This document shows, in pieces, positions 36,931-48,101 of a DNA stretch of 64,000 nucleotides. Position 1 is the first letter of the stretch, and every line of letters begins with the position of its first letter. Below the pieces are notes generated by a model. It saw only the letters and a program-made list of their open reading frames with translations, made no database searches and had not been told where the DNA came from. The DNA comes from Anaeramoeba flamelloides (lineage: Eukaryota > Metamonada > Anaeramoebidae): positions 8,127,001 through 8,191,000 of the forward strand of contig JANTQA010000070.1 of the NCBI GenBank assembly GCA_027625915.1. Reading direction: 5' to 3'. Position numbers and translations under genes: made by a program.

Positions 36931-37124
36931 TAGTCAGTTTCACTTAAAAGACACAAACTTTCTCCGAAATTTAAGGCACAAAAAAAATCTCAAATTAAGT
37001 TACAATATTTAGATTCTAGCAAAATAATTTGTAAAAAATCTTCCAAGTAATGTACATTAATTTGAAGATTTTTTATTCCTTAAATTTCATTTGAAAGTTT
37101 GTGTCTTAAAAGCCAAACTGGTTA
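36931..37124. mobile_element. TA-flanked MITE, Tc1/mariner type (copy 1)
   Basis: The 194 bp element begins TAGTCAGTTTCACTTAAAAG then ACACAAACTTTC, and ends GAAAGTTTGTGTCTTAAAAG then CAAACTGGTTA. TA lies immediately outside both ends (36929-36930, 37125-37126). Diverged copy of 54635-54831. Non-autonomous. Confidence 0.75.
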
Positions 37125-38204
37125 TATTTATATTATAATCAACTTTCCAGAACCCCAAATTCTTGGTATAATTGTAATTATTATATTATAATAGTATTTC
37201 TGCATTTTTTAAATACTATTAAGTCGAGAAAATAATTTTTTTCAGGCAGAATTCATTTAAAAAATTCCAAAAAAAAATAACTTTTGGTAAAATTTAACTT
37301 TAGATATCCTGGTTGAATATAGAAAACTAATAGTTTTGAAAATGATTTATATTTCGAATAAAGCTGAAATATAGAGAAAAACAAAATTAATAATAATAAA
37401 TATCAAGTTTACCGAGAGTACTTAATTGTTATTTTTTTAAAAAAAAATATTGAAATAAAAATACAACACCCTCCAAATGAAAAAAAAAAAAACGATTATA
37501 TTTTTTAATTTAAAGTAATCAATAATTCTTATACAGTTAAAATAAATTAAATTGCTATTTGAAAGGTATCTTTTTAATTTAAAAAATGTCTGAAAGCAAA
37601 TAAAATAACGAATTAATTGTATTTTTATTTTATTTGATAATTATAATTAAACTTACAAAATTACTTTTTTTAATCAAACAAAATATTTGATAAGAAAAAA
37701 AAACGATTTTTGTACTTGATCTTCTACTCAAATAATAAAATTTAAAGCAAGTCAAGCCCTTGAACATTATTATTGAAAAACTCTTTCTTTAACTTTCCTC
37801 TAACAAGTTATAACATTTGAAACAAAAAGGTAACTTTTCAAATTAAACTTCAAATTACTTTAACTCTTTATTTAAAAAAAGATACGTAACAAAAGATTAT
37901 GAAATAGCTACACTCTATGAATTATAACAACATTTCTTTAATTTAAAATTTTGAGCAATTAGCTTCTCAATCCTTTTACCCACAATTGAATGTATTTTTA
38001 AAATAGCTTTTTATAAAATAATATTTTGAAAAAAAAAGAAAAAAAAAAAAAAAAATTCTTTTAAAATGAAAAATGACCATTATTTAAATTATTATTAAGA
38101 CGTATATATTGATAAATACAAATAAAGTTAAATTTGATACAAACATTCACTTTTATATATTAATGTTAATATATATCTTTTATCCATCTGTATACATTTA
38201 TATG

Positions 38205-38208
<4 letters not shown>

Positions 38209-38238
<30 letters not shown>
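38209..38238. repeat. (TA)n microsatellite
   Basis: Dinucleotide run of about 30 bp close to the 3' end of the ADA2 gene. Confidence 0.95.
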
Positions 38239-38242
<4 letters not shown>

Positions 38243-38421
38243 TAGAAACATATGAAGAATTAAAATGGATAAACAAATAAATTATAAAATAAAAAAAAAA
38301 AATTAAATCAAAAAAACAAAAAGAAAAAAGAAAAGAAAAATGAAAAGAAAAAAATGAAGAAAATAGATAATATAAAAAAAAAAATACTTGAAATTAATTA
38401 AATAATTAATTCGTAATATTC

Positions 38422-39925
38422 TTATAACCAACCGTTTTGAGTAAAAAATTTTTGTAAAATTTCCATTTGTTTATTTTGCAAATTGGGAATCTTTTCAAGG
38501 GTAACTCCACATAGGATATGGTTTTTAATAAAAAGATATTGGAATTTCTCCATTCCAATTTGTTTGCAAAGCTTTTTCTCTCCTTCAGATAAAAATTCTT
38601 GTGAATCTAATAACAATTTATCATTAATATTAGGAGAAGAATTTTGTGACAAAGGGGATTTTAATTTATTTGTACTCAAATTTTCTAAATTGTTGAGTTG
38701 GCTATTGTTTTTCTTATTTTGGTTGCTTGAAGACGAAGAATAACTTGTTGGGAGGGTCTTTGAACGTGATTTAATTTTTCTTCTGCCTCTTCTAGCCTTC
38801 GTGAACACAACCTTTTTTTGGTTTTGATAGCGCTCACCTTCTGAAAAGGAAGTAAAGCCCAATTGTCTCCATTCAAGCAAACGGTTGATTTCTGATTTTA
38901 ATTTAAACTCTTCAAAAATGGAATTGATGATTTGATCGAATTGCTCACGGTTTTTCAAAGATCTTGCAAAGATTCGAAATTTGGATAGGAACTGCCTTTT
39001 TTTCCTACATTGCTTTTCGTGGTTGTCTCCTTCGATGACAGACTTGGGGTACAACAGCCCCATTTTGATCACAAAATCCTTTTTTTCCTCTCGTTGCAGG
39101 ATTCGTTGATGAACGCCTTCGAGGACTTTGGACTTGAGATCCCAGCCAACGGCGCTGTCGGTAAAGCCAAAGGTGTTGGTAACCTTTTCTGCGTCTTGAT
39201 CCCACTCGAACTCGAGCTCTTCCCTTTTGGGCATCCACCCTGCATGCTCGGAAAAAATTGTTTTGCCCCTGGGGTAGTTTTGATTGTCCGGGTTGGGCTT
39301 TGGGTACGACAATTGCGGGCCCTTTTTTTTCCGAACCGGTTTCTTGTTGCGCTTTTGGCTTGTAGCTGATTGCTCCTTTGATCCAAGTGCTTGATCTTTT
39401 TCCTTGCCAGCAGTGCCTTCAAGCGGTTCTGGATATGAAAACTTGGTTGACTCGAAATAGATTTTCTTATAGTGCTCTTCGCATTCATATCGGTCCATCT
39501 TCCCGATCGCCTTCGAGACTTCTTCCCAATTACCAAAACCGTTTTTGTAAAGCGACTCCACTAGCCTGGTCTCGTCTTCAATAGTCCAGCCTACAGAATA
39601 AATCGGTTGGTTTGGTGCAGTAAAGATTTGGTAACGGTGATTCGATTTATGCCTCCCAAACTATTTGATTGTTTTTGTTGGTGTTTTTATTTGTGTTGAG
39701 TGTATTGTTTTTGAAGAGAATTGTTGTTATTTTTTTGTTGGTTTTGTTTTTGGTTTAATGGATCAAAAATAAAGAAAAAAAACTTTGAAAAAAAGAAAAA
39801 AAGATCAATTGTATTCTTTTGTTTTGTTGGTAGGGTTTTGAAAAAAAATTTTTTGGTGTACACTAACACATTTTTATTTTTGAAAAACAATCAGAAGAAT
39901 CGATCTTAGAAATTTTCATTTGTTT

Positions 39926-39959
<34 letters not shown>

Positions 39960-40218
39960 TTAATTGGAAAATTTCTGATTGGGGATTAAAAATTTCTTTG
40001 GTCTAAAGAAATAGCTAAGAAGAATAAAAGAAAGAAAGTTGTATTGTTAATCACGAAAAAAAATAAGAAATTGTTCGTACCTCAACACCTTTTGAAAAAC
40101 AGCTTGAGCAAAGTAGTGTATCTCTACATTCTACACATATTATCATTATTTCTTCAATAATATCTTTTTTACAAGAGATACAATAAAAGGTTGGTAACAC
40201 TGGTTTACGAACACTCAT
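38422..40218 (-). CDS. ADA2: Transcriptional adaptor ADA2 (SAGA-type histone acetyltransferase subunit), 2 exons
   Basis: Predicted 458-residue nuclear protein that would link Gcn5 to ADA3 in SAGA/ADA complexes and stimulate nucleosome acetylation. Exon 1 is 40218-40081 (46 codons), the intron 40080-39661 (420 bp, GTACGA...ATAG) and exon 2 39660-38422. The junction reunites the ZZ zinc finger: CxxC at 13/16, CxxC at 28/31, CxxC at 37/40, then FSKGVE|FGRHKSNHRY with His50 and His54. A SANT domain follows (71-118): WTIEDETRLVESLYKNGFGN, then WEEVSKAIG and EEHYKKIY. The ADA2 core has HAGWMPKREELEFEWDQDAE at 185-204. A Ser/Asn-rich linker (about 345-395) precedes a C-terminal SWIRM domain (398-458) beginning LSEGEKKLCKQIG. 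This is the full canonical ZZ-SANT-SWIRM order with no missing metal ligand. Start Met is 12 residues before the first Cys. The next gene lies divergently 2.8 kb away. Confidence 0.95.
39930..39958 (-). repeat. Poly-T tract (poly-A on the coding strand) inside the ADA2 intron
   Basis: About 29 consecutive T on the plus strand. It lies in the 420 bp intron, just upstream (in ADA2 sense) of T-rich sequence. Confidence 0.9.
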
Positions 40219-43015
40219 GCTATTAAACCAGAAATTGAAAACGATCAGTCTAAGTATGAGTTAAAAATTTGAAGTTGTTTTGTGAAATTTAAAAAATAAA
40301 AAACAATTGTTAATTTGGTTTGTTTGTTAAAAAAATGAATTTTTCATTACTCATGATTTAAGGTTTTGAAATTAAACTTTCCAAAGACTTAATGGGGATT
40401 AAAGAAACATCATTTTTGACTTTTACTTTGAATTTATTATTGTTGTTTGTGAATTTTTTCTATTGATTATATAAAAATCTGAAAAATTAATAATTTTTGA
40501 TAAAAAATATGATATTTAATTAGGTGTGTTGAAATCAACTATTTGTACCTATTTGATAATTATTTTAGAACAGTAATAATAGATTTTATCACTGTAGAAT
40601 ACATGATCCAAATGAATTGTTGCCGTAAATTACAAAACAATCCTATTATATTGGTTAAATTGAATATGATCTTTTCTACCCAAATTTTACTAAATTATTT
40701 GAAGAAAAAATGATTAAATTTGTGTTTTTTTTCAGTTTTAATGTATTGTTCATAACTTTATTTCAGTTAAAAGTGGGTCAAGCATTTATTTCAAATCTGA
40801 ATTATCTTTTAAAATTGACTTTGAAGAACAAATAAGATAAAGTCGAATAATAAACATCAAAGAATTGTTGATATCCGTAAGAAATAAAACCAATAAATCA
40901 ATAGATTTTCAAAAAACTTGCAAAAATGTAATCTTAGGTAGGACTAATTTTGAAAAAAAACAATATTCATTTTGATCTCCTCTTGAATATCGAAATAAAA
41001 TTCCAATTTAAATAATTTTTTTTTTCTCAAAACCTTTCCACCTTTCAGTAAAAAATGGAATAACACTTTTTTGCCAAGTGAATGCTGATCGTTTAATAAA
41101 AAGAAATTAACAAATGAGTTATGTTTCAAAGATGGTAATAAATCGAAAAAAAAGAAACAGAACTTGTGAAAAATTATGAAAATATGATATCAATTTTAAA
41201 ATTTCCAAAATAAATTTTTTCTTGTAATATCCTTTCAAACACTTTAAACAAGTATAATTCACCCCGTTACAAATAAACTCCTAGAATTGGAAATATTTTA
41301 CTTTAAAATCCCAATTAATCCCTGATAAATACTCTGATTCTATTAATATAATTAGTTTTATAGTAAAGTCAGTTATTTGTGTAAAAGTACTAATAACTCG
41401 AAAAAAATTAATAATTTTATTTGTAAAACAATACTTTTATCGATTAATACTTTGTATTTAATTTTTATAAGAATTAGAATGATAGTTAAATAATTAAAAA
41501 AAGGAAATTATAGTATTTTCAACAAAACATATTATTTTGTAATAGGATTTTTCAAAGGATTAAACAATTAAAGTTTGAAAAATCCAATTTTTATAAATTC
41601 TATTATGATTATTTTCAAATTTAATAGTAAAAAAGTAGAAATTTTTTTTTCGCAGTTTAAAGCTCATTTTATTATATTTTAATGGTATTTTAAATCTGAT
41701 GAATATCTTTCAAATCTATAATCAATTATTTTGACTATGAAAGAATTATTTGTTTTTTAAATTGAAAATAATCAACTTTTTTTTATGATTTTCGGTTAGG
41801 TTTTTTTTAATTTAAAAGAATATAGAAAAATCAAATAATAGATTATTTTACTCAATTATTTTTAATTCTGGAAAAGTGCCTTTAGTTTTTTTTTGAGTTT
41901 TCTATTTGAATTCTCGAAAACCCAGGACACTTTCGTTAGGTTTTTTTTTAATTTTTGAAATCAACAGAAACTTTTTGAAAATTTCAGTTTATTACAAAAA
42001 AGTATAAAAAAAAATACTGTTAAGCTTTCAAGAATTTAACAGAATTGAGAAAAATCTTTGATTCTTCTCTATTCTTTTGAATTTTGGAAAACTGCCATAG
42101 TTTTTTTTTAATTTAAAAAATTAAGAGAAAAATTTTTGAAATTTTCAATTTATTTCTCCAAATAAAAAAAAGCTAGGTGTACTAAGGCACTCTACGGACA
42201 CTTTTCATTCGGTTTTCCAGGATTTAAAAGAATAAAGAAAAATCTTTGATTCTTCTCTATTCTTTTGAATTTTGGAAAACAGCCATTGTTTTTTTTAATT
42301 TTAAATAATCGAGGAAAATTAAATATTTTACGGTTTATTCCAAAAAAATACAAAAAACCTAGGACACTTTAGTTAGGTTTTGTATAATTTGAAAGAATTG
42401 AGTGAAATCTTTAATTTTACACAATTCTTTTGAATTCTGGATAAGTTAGGCACTTTTAGGCTATCTTGATGGATTTAGCAATCAGTTATTTTTTTTCTGA
42501 GTATTTTTAGATGAATAGAGTGTTTTCAAAACTATTAGTTATGACATATTCAAAGCAAATCTCCTAAAATTCAATTGAACTAAAATTCATTGTCACATCC
42601 ATTTTTAAAATTTGTAAACCAAAATATACCTTTTTTCCTCAACTAGAGACATTTAACAATTATTAAACTACCAACAACAATAAATTTACAGCCTCAATAT
42701 TTTTAAGTACTATAATGTTGATTAAATTGTAAATAAATTTTATTAACAATGATCAAAGGTTAATTAATGTAATAGTTTTGTCAAACTAGGAATTTTTCAA
42801 GTATATTTTTCCATACTACTATTTCCTAAACAAATTTTTCGGTGACATTTAAATCATAAAGAAACACAGGGATTTAGTTTCAATAATAACTGACTTTAAT
42901 TTGAAACTTCTCATTGATGTGTGCTAATCCCTGAAATTCTAATCCCTTAAAAATATAATACTAATCACAATCATTTTTCTCGTTTTTTATCATTACTGTT
43001 TTTCTCAAAAAGAAG
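40219..43015. other. Intergenic region between divergent ADA2 and CENP-Q-like genes
   Basis: Presumably contains the promoters of both genes, but no motif stands out. Palindrome cluster 4 occupies 41780-42470. A 61-codon minus-strand frame at 40944-41129 has no recognisable similarity. Confidence 0.55.
41780..42470. repeat. Palindrome cluster 4
   Basis: At least three TTTGATTCTTCTCTATTCTT-type foldback halves with TTTTGAATTTTGGAAAAC and CCAGGATTTAAAAGAATAAA, plus GTTAGGTTTTTTTTAATT modules and a GGCACTCTACGGACAC unit. A reduced copy of the same array lies near 49020-49690. Confidence 0.6.
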
Positions 43016-43558
43016 ATGGATCACAAAACAAAAAAAAGAATCGAGAAAAGCCAAAAAATTAAATGGAAACAAATCCCACCAAAAAATAAAAAGTATATAA
43101 GAGAAGCACTGGAAAGTAGCCTAACAAAATACTTACAATCAGGTGATTTTAAAAATATTAATCCACGAAATAAAGATGAAATCCTCTTGGTACTCCAACA
43201 ATTTACAAAAAAGGTGTTGGTCAATCTCAAAACCATTCGGATGCCACCATCGCGTATTCGTGATTCAGCAAAAATTGGCAGCTATTCAGATCTTTTAATG
43301 GAGAAACGACAAGAAAAGAAAAAACTAAAGCAATTTGTTGGGGAATTAAATGAACTCGACGAAACGCTTCAAACACATGAAGAGAGGTTAAAACAAAAAA
43401 TTATCAAGCTGAATAAATATAAAAAAAAAAAAGAAGAGCTTGAAAAAAAGCAAGAAACAAAGGATCAAAATATTAAAAGTATGAACAAGAAAGAAAATAC
43501 CAAAGAATGTGAAATTGTAAAACAACTGAAAATTGAAATTCAACCATTTAAAATTTGA
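43016..43558 (+). CDS. CENP-Q-like kinetochore coiled-coil protein
   Basis: Predicted 180-residue single-exon protein. Residues 1-18 are very basic (TKKRIEKSQKIKWK). A central region, KWKQIPPKNKKYIREALESS, then EILLVLQQFTKKVLVNLKTI and RMPPSRIRDSAKIGSY, parallels CENP-Q: Trp-x-Pro start, long amphipathic helix and a conserved T(L/I)(K/R)(V/M)PP element before the coiled coil. Residues about 95-165 form a Glu/Lys/Leu coiled coil. In other eukaryotes CENP-Q pairs with CENP-U in the inner kinetochore (CCAN/COMA), and this length is slightly shorter than the human protein. I infer the assignment from recalled motif order, not from a search. The alternative is an unrelated coiled-coil protein. No partner gene lies next to it. 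Coding composition is clearly distinct from the AT-rich flanks and the ATG follows a conventional AAAAAGAAG leader. Confidence 0.6.
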   Translation: MDHKTKKRIEKSQKIKWKQIPPKNKKYIREALESSLTKYLQSGDFKNINPRNKDEILLVLQQFTKKVLVNLKTIRMPPSRIRDSAKIGSYSDLLMEKRQEKKKLKQFVGELNELDETLQTHEERLKQKIIKLNKYKKKKEELEKKQETKDQNIKSMNKKENTKECEIVKQLKIEIQPFKI

Positions 43559-44390
43559 ATTATTCTTTTCGAATTTTTTTTTTCAATTTTTTTGTGTGTC
43601 TTTTAATTTAAAAGTAATAAACCCAATTTTATAAGCAAAAATTATTTCTTATCAAACAAATCACCAGTTTCAGAAATTGGCCTTTTGTTTTGATGATTTG
43701 CCAAATTCTAAAATGTTTGAAAATTAGTTAATGGGATTGAATTTCACAATGGAAAAAATTTTTACTAAGTTCTCCTCTCCAATAAGAGTTTTCAAAAAAG
43801 CTGATTGTAATTTGTGATCTCTATTTATTTGTTGGTCTCTTTTTTATGATTTATATTTGGTTTGGTACTTATTTATACAGGAAAGATTGGACTGAACCAA
43901 GAACCCGAAATTAAACTCAGATTTCAGAATGGATAAAAAAGTAAAATCAGACGAAATTTTATTCTCATTTAAATCGCAAATACCAGTATCATGAGCAACT
44001 CTTAACAAGCAATCAAAGTCTCTTGATCAATTCAAAGATTTTACTTTCTCTGCAAGTCTTTCTGTTTTAAAGTGTTGGATGTGAAAACAATGAATTTATA
44101 ATTGTAAAAAACAATCAGCACAGCTACAAAGATTTTTGAAAAGTGAACAATATCAAAAATTTCACTCAATTTCATCAAGAAAATAATAAAATAGATTACC
44201 CAACCTAACCAATACAATGAACCACTACACACACCTCAAGATCTACACCACCCTTTTCAGAGAAAATGGTTTTCCAATTCTTGATTAGTATTATAAATCG
44301 AAATGCTTTAAACCTCATACAAAATCATTTGCACAAATTAAAAAATTAGAATCCAACTTTAGGGATTAATGACTACAATATATTTGTCTT

Positions 44391-44790
44391 GAATTAAAGT
44401 ATGTTGTTATTGAAAGAAAAGCATATTAGTGTTTCATGGTTAAAGTGTCTCTAAAAAAATCGATTAGTAAAGTGGTACTGTTTGTTGATATCATCAATTA
44501 AAAAAACTTGTATTTGAAAAAAATCAGAAAATTTTGGAAAAAAATCTACATTTTCATATATATTATTGGGTTGAAATATCAATCTAAAGACTTCAAAATT
44601 GAAAAATATATGTACTTATTTGAATGAAGTTGAGTAAACAAGTATTAGTTTACATAAAATTTCAATTTTTTTAATAATTAAATAATTAACTCAGAGATTA
44701 TTTGGATCTATACCTTCACAAATATTGGAAATATCTTGATCATACAATGTAAATTAGATAAGAAAACTCAGAGTTAAAATTTTCATGTTT
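44391..44790 (+). repeat. Family K dispersed repeat (copy 2)
   Basis: Direct match to the segment in rhomboid intron 1 (18546-18950), with shared blocks AAAGTATGTTGTTATTG, CATATTAGTGTTTCATGG and GTGTCTCTAAAAAAATCG. Non-coding and diverged. Confidence 0.55.
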
Positions 44791-45179
44791 TCAATCTTAA
44801 AATAGCAAATATGAAATATCTAGAATCTTTTTTGATAACTTCTCAAATTATAAAAGTTGTTTTGTTCAAAATCGAAGGGAGGGGGGTAATAATTAAATAT
44901 TGAAAAAATTCAACTAAACCTCTTCATAAATTTACTTTAATCCAGGAACATTAAATATAAAAATCATTTAAAGGATTAAAATCAAATCAATTATCACAAA
45001 TAAAATATTTAGACATTTGGCTTCAAAACAAGAGTCATTTACAAAGGTTTTCAAGAAACTAAAAAAAGTCTTGAAATTAAAATAATATTTTATATTTAAA
45101 TAGTACAATTTAGCTAAGGTGGTAAAATTACAAAGGTAAAAATCAATATACATTAGTGAATTATTTTTTGGATTATTAT

Positions 45180-45560
45180 TTTAAAATTTAACTCAAAAAT
45201 ATTTCAACATGACGATGTTTGGATAAATAAAAAAAGTTATAAATTTTTTTAAAAATTAATTCACATTCTCCAAAAAATAAATTAAAAAAAAACATGAAGC
45301 AAAAATAGACCAAGTCAGAATTCTAATATATAAAAGAAGATTTAAAATCAAAAATAAATTCGAAGTTCTTGGGATTTGAACACATTTCAAAACAATTTAA
45401 ATTTTCAATTAATATAATCAAAATATTAATTGGGGGGGTAGAAAACTTAAAATTATTAAGTGGAGATCTAAATCAATTTTGAGGAAATATAATAATTAAT
45501 AGTTCTGAAATGAAAGGTCAGGAATATTTTAAAATTTTTACAAATATTAATAATATTAAT
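45180..45560 (+). mobile_element. Decayed LINE-like fragment
   Basis: Matches 49700-50140 in inverse orientation (ACCAAGTCAGAATT block and TTAATAGTTCTGA block). Broken frames read DVWINKK and on the partner DFWINTKATKF, then IIYQTEAKLDQVRI. These resemble the WINSCITEICKI...YKTELK segment downstream of the reverse transcriptase in the LINE at 45800. It is probably an older, different LINE subfamily with many stops. Confidence 0.4.
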
Positions 45561-45569
45561 GAACAGTCC

Positions 45570-45680
45570 TGTTGTTAAGTGCAGTCAAGTGCCTAGGTTT
45601 TTGATAATCAATAAAGAAGGGAGGAAAATTTAAGATTTTACCCAATTCTTTTAAAGTATTGAAAACCTAACAACTGTAAG
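45570..45680. repeat. Palindrome module 5
   Basis: A single copy of the AAGTGCAGTCAAGTGCCTAG unit followed by GGTTTTTGATAATC and a TTTTACCCAATTCTTTTAA half of the foldback. It is the smallest of the six occurrences. Confidence 0.5.
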
Positions 45681-45711
45681 AGTAAATTAATTTTTTTCCC
45701 TTCAAAAGAAA

Positions 45712-45757
45712 CTAATAATAATAATAATAATAATAATAATGATAATAATAATAATAG
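45712..45757. repeat. (TAA)n microsatellite
   Basis: About 15 trinucleotide units with one TGA interruption, immediately 5' of the LINE remnant. Confidence 0.95.
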
Positions 45758-45799
45758 TTAACAATAAAAAAATTTATTTTATTTGCTCTAATTTCTCAT

Positions 45800-46915
45800 T
45801 TTCTTTTATTGAAAATCATACCATTAACAAATCATTGTCAAATGTTTGTAGATGATTTAATCTTAATTATAAAAGGAAATAAAAATTATTTAAATCTAAA
45901 ATTAAATTCAATATATGAAATTATTATTCAATTTGGGTTAAAACCTAATAAAGATAAAAAAGTAGTATCAAAAGATTTTTAAAAAATTAAATATTTAGGT
46001 ATTTATTTAGATAAAATTTCGGATATAATCTATAATTTAAAAAAATCTAAAGAGACATTTAATAGCTGTAAACAATTATTTAACAACAATTCTCTTAACA
46101 ATAACTTAAAAATAAGATTATTTAAATCTTTTATATTAAGTCAATTAACATATGGATTAGAAATTTTTAATTATGAAATAAAAACTTTAAATGACTTAAA
46201 TTCTTGGATTAATTCATGTATTACCGAAATATGTAAAATAAAAAGAAACACACCAATTCTAATTTATAAAACAGAATTAAAAAATTGAAAATCTGGTAAT
46301 TTCGGTTAATAAAAAAAAATTCAAATTCAAAAATAAATTAAAAAATTTATCTCTCCCTTATTTCGAAAAATTAATAAAATTTGGCCAAAGAATAAACAAT
46401 AAAATCAATTGGAATTCAAAAGATTTAATCAAATTGAAAGAAGAAATTTGCAAATATACATATAATGAATTATTGAATTCAACAAGTTGGAAGGTCCAAA
46501 AATATTTCACAATAATAAAAAATCAAAATTATTTATTCAAAACACAAAAATATTAAATTTATCCGTCAAGTTCAATAATTCTAAAATTCAGAACATTTAC
46601 TAACTGCTTAAACAGATACTATTATGTAATAAATAAAAATTCAACGAAATATTGTCCTTTATGTTTAAAGTATGAACATAAGGAAATAATAGAAGATATT
46701 AATCATTTTTTATGGGTATGTCCTTCTTATGAAAAAAATAATTTAATTTTTCTTAATAAATTAAAAGAAATAAATCTTAATGAATTGATTTTAAACTGTA
46801 ATAGTTTTAAATTATTTTCATTAATTAATAATCGTGAAATCTATGATTTTACGCTTAAATTTCTGAAAGGGAATTTAAGTCTAAGTGCAACTAGAGTGTA
46901 ATTTACACTTCTTCA
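45800..46915 (+). mobile_element. 5'-truncated LINE: reverse transcriptase C-terminal half and zinc knuckle
   Basis: Frames encode the reverse-transcriptase catalytic box QMFVDDLILI (FVDD in place of YADD), QFGLKPNKDKK, KYLGIYLD, the thumb-like LSQLTYGLEIF and WINSCITEICKIKR. Farther on, in another frame, come KEEICKYTYNELLNS and a C-terminal zinc knuckle CPLCLKYEHKEIIEDINHFL followed by WVCPSYE. This organisation fits L1/I-type non-LTR retrotransposons. A stop lies inside the transferase part (near 45978) and frames shift after about 46290, so the copy is dead. It lacks an endonuclease domain and the first half of ORF2. The 3' end is AGTGTAATTTACACTTCTTC followed by A-rich sequence; no clear target duplication was found. 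Confidence 0.85.
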
Positions 46916-48101
46916 ACAATATAAAAAAAAAACAATAAAAAATTTTCATCATCTTTCTTCAATCAAGTTGGGTTCCAAAAGTGAAAAAAAAAAAAACAAC
47001 TTTAAAGTATAGATCTTAAAAGAACCTTTATAATTGATAGTTAAAAAGGATTCATAAAATTATTCATTACTTTTTGAAAAAAAGTAAAATTAGTAACAGA
47101 AATCTTCAATTTCGTTAACATTCTAAAAGTTCTTTCTAGCTTGCCAATTCAACCGCTTTGGTATTTTACTAATCCTCATTAGTTTAAAAAAATGCATAAA
47201 AAAAATAATTTTGAAATTATATTCTTCAGATATTTTCACTTTAAATGAATTTGGAATTATTTTTCTATCAGAGTTTGAATAGATGATGTAAGATATCACT
47301 TTGTCATAATTAAGGAAAATAAAATTTTGAGCTAAAAATACGTGTTTATTGCTAAAAAAAAAAGAAAATAAATACCAATCTACTTATGAAGACTCAGGAG
47401 ATTTGAAGGAAATCTAGAAAGAAAAATCTTAAATCTATGAAAAAAAAACTAATGATTACTGAAAAAAAAAAAAAATTAAATTTAAAAATAAAAATTTGTA
47501 GTACATATAGATATATATATATTAGAAATACTAAACAAAAAGAATCAAAAAATTTAAAAATAAATTATTGAATAAAAAAAAATGATATTCTTATTATCAT
47601 CAACGTTTAAAAAATATTAACTATTAAAATAAAAATTTTGACTTGGAAAAAAATAAAAGAAAAAATTTCAGTATCTTAATTACTTTTTTTAAAATAGTTT
47701 TACAAAGAATTAACTATTTGAGAGATAATCCGCTGAAAATTCAAAATTCTTTTGAATTATATTATTGAAACTCGCATATTTCAAAAATTTTTAGAAATTA
47801 TAATTAAAATTTAATTTCAAAATTAATGATTTAAAAATTAACAAAAAATGTAAAATAAATTGTACTATGTATATAAAATATATTGTATGATATAAGGATA
47901 ATAATTTCAATAAATAATATAATTAAATAATAATTGTAATAGCAAAAAGACATATTCAAAATATGTATTGGCCTTTGTATACGTATTTAACATTATATAT
48001 ATATATATATATATAAAGTCAATAGCTAAAAAAGTATATATCAAAATAAATTAAGTTGTGATAGATTTTGTGTGAGATATAAATTATGTGCATTATTTAT
48101 A

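Larger units (their letters stand above)
33473..38421. other. Intergenic region between the PAS/coiled-coil and ADA2 genes (convergent)
   Basis: No gene was recognised. It contains a family G repeat (33898-34445), the R repeat (35441-35826), a TA-flanked MITE (36931-37124) and an (AT)n tract. Base composition is extremely AT-rich throughout. Both flanking genes end here, so polyadenylation signals from both strands are expected, but AATAAA-like strings are too common to assign. Confidence 0.6.
43559..48101. other. Intergenic region with LINE remnants between CENP-Q-like and receptor genes
   Basis: No host gene was recognised with confidence. It contains family F-like sequence near 43724, a family K repeat (44391-44790), LINE-like remnants (45180-45560), a palindrome module (45570-45680), a (TAA)n tract and the main LINE (45800-46915). 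A minus-strand frame at 44041-44232 (WVIYFIIFLMKLSEIF...) has a hydrophobic segment and higher GC but no supporting context. Confidence 0.6.

Noticed and set aside
39005-39536. Additional frames overlapping ADA2 on both strands
   Set aside because: The ADA2 frame has ZZ, SANT, ADA2-core and SWIRM landmarks in order; the others are shadows produced by higher GC there.
44041-44232. Minus-strand hydrophobic frame similar in character to 52951-53154
   Set aside because: Similarity between the two is too weak to call homology and neither shows a known family motif.
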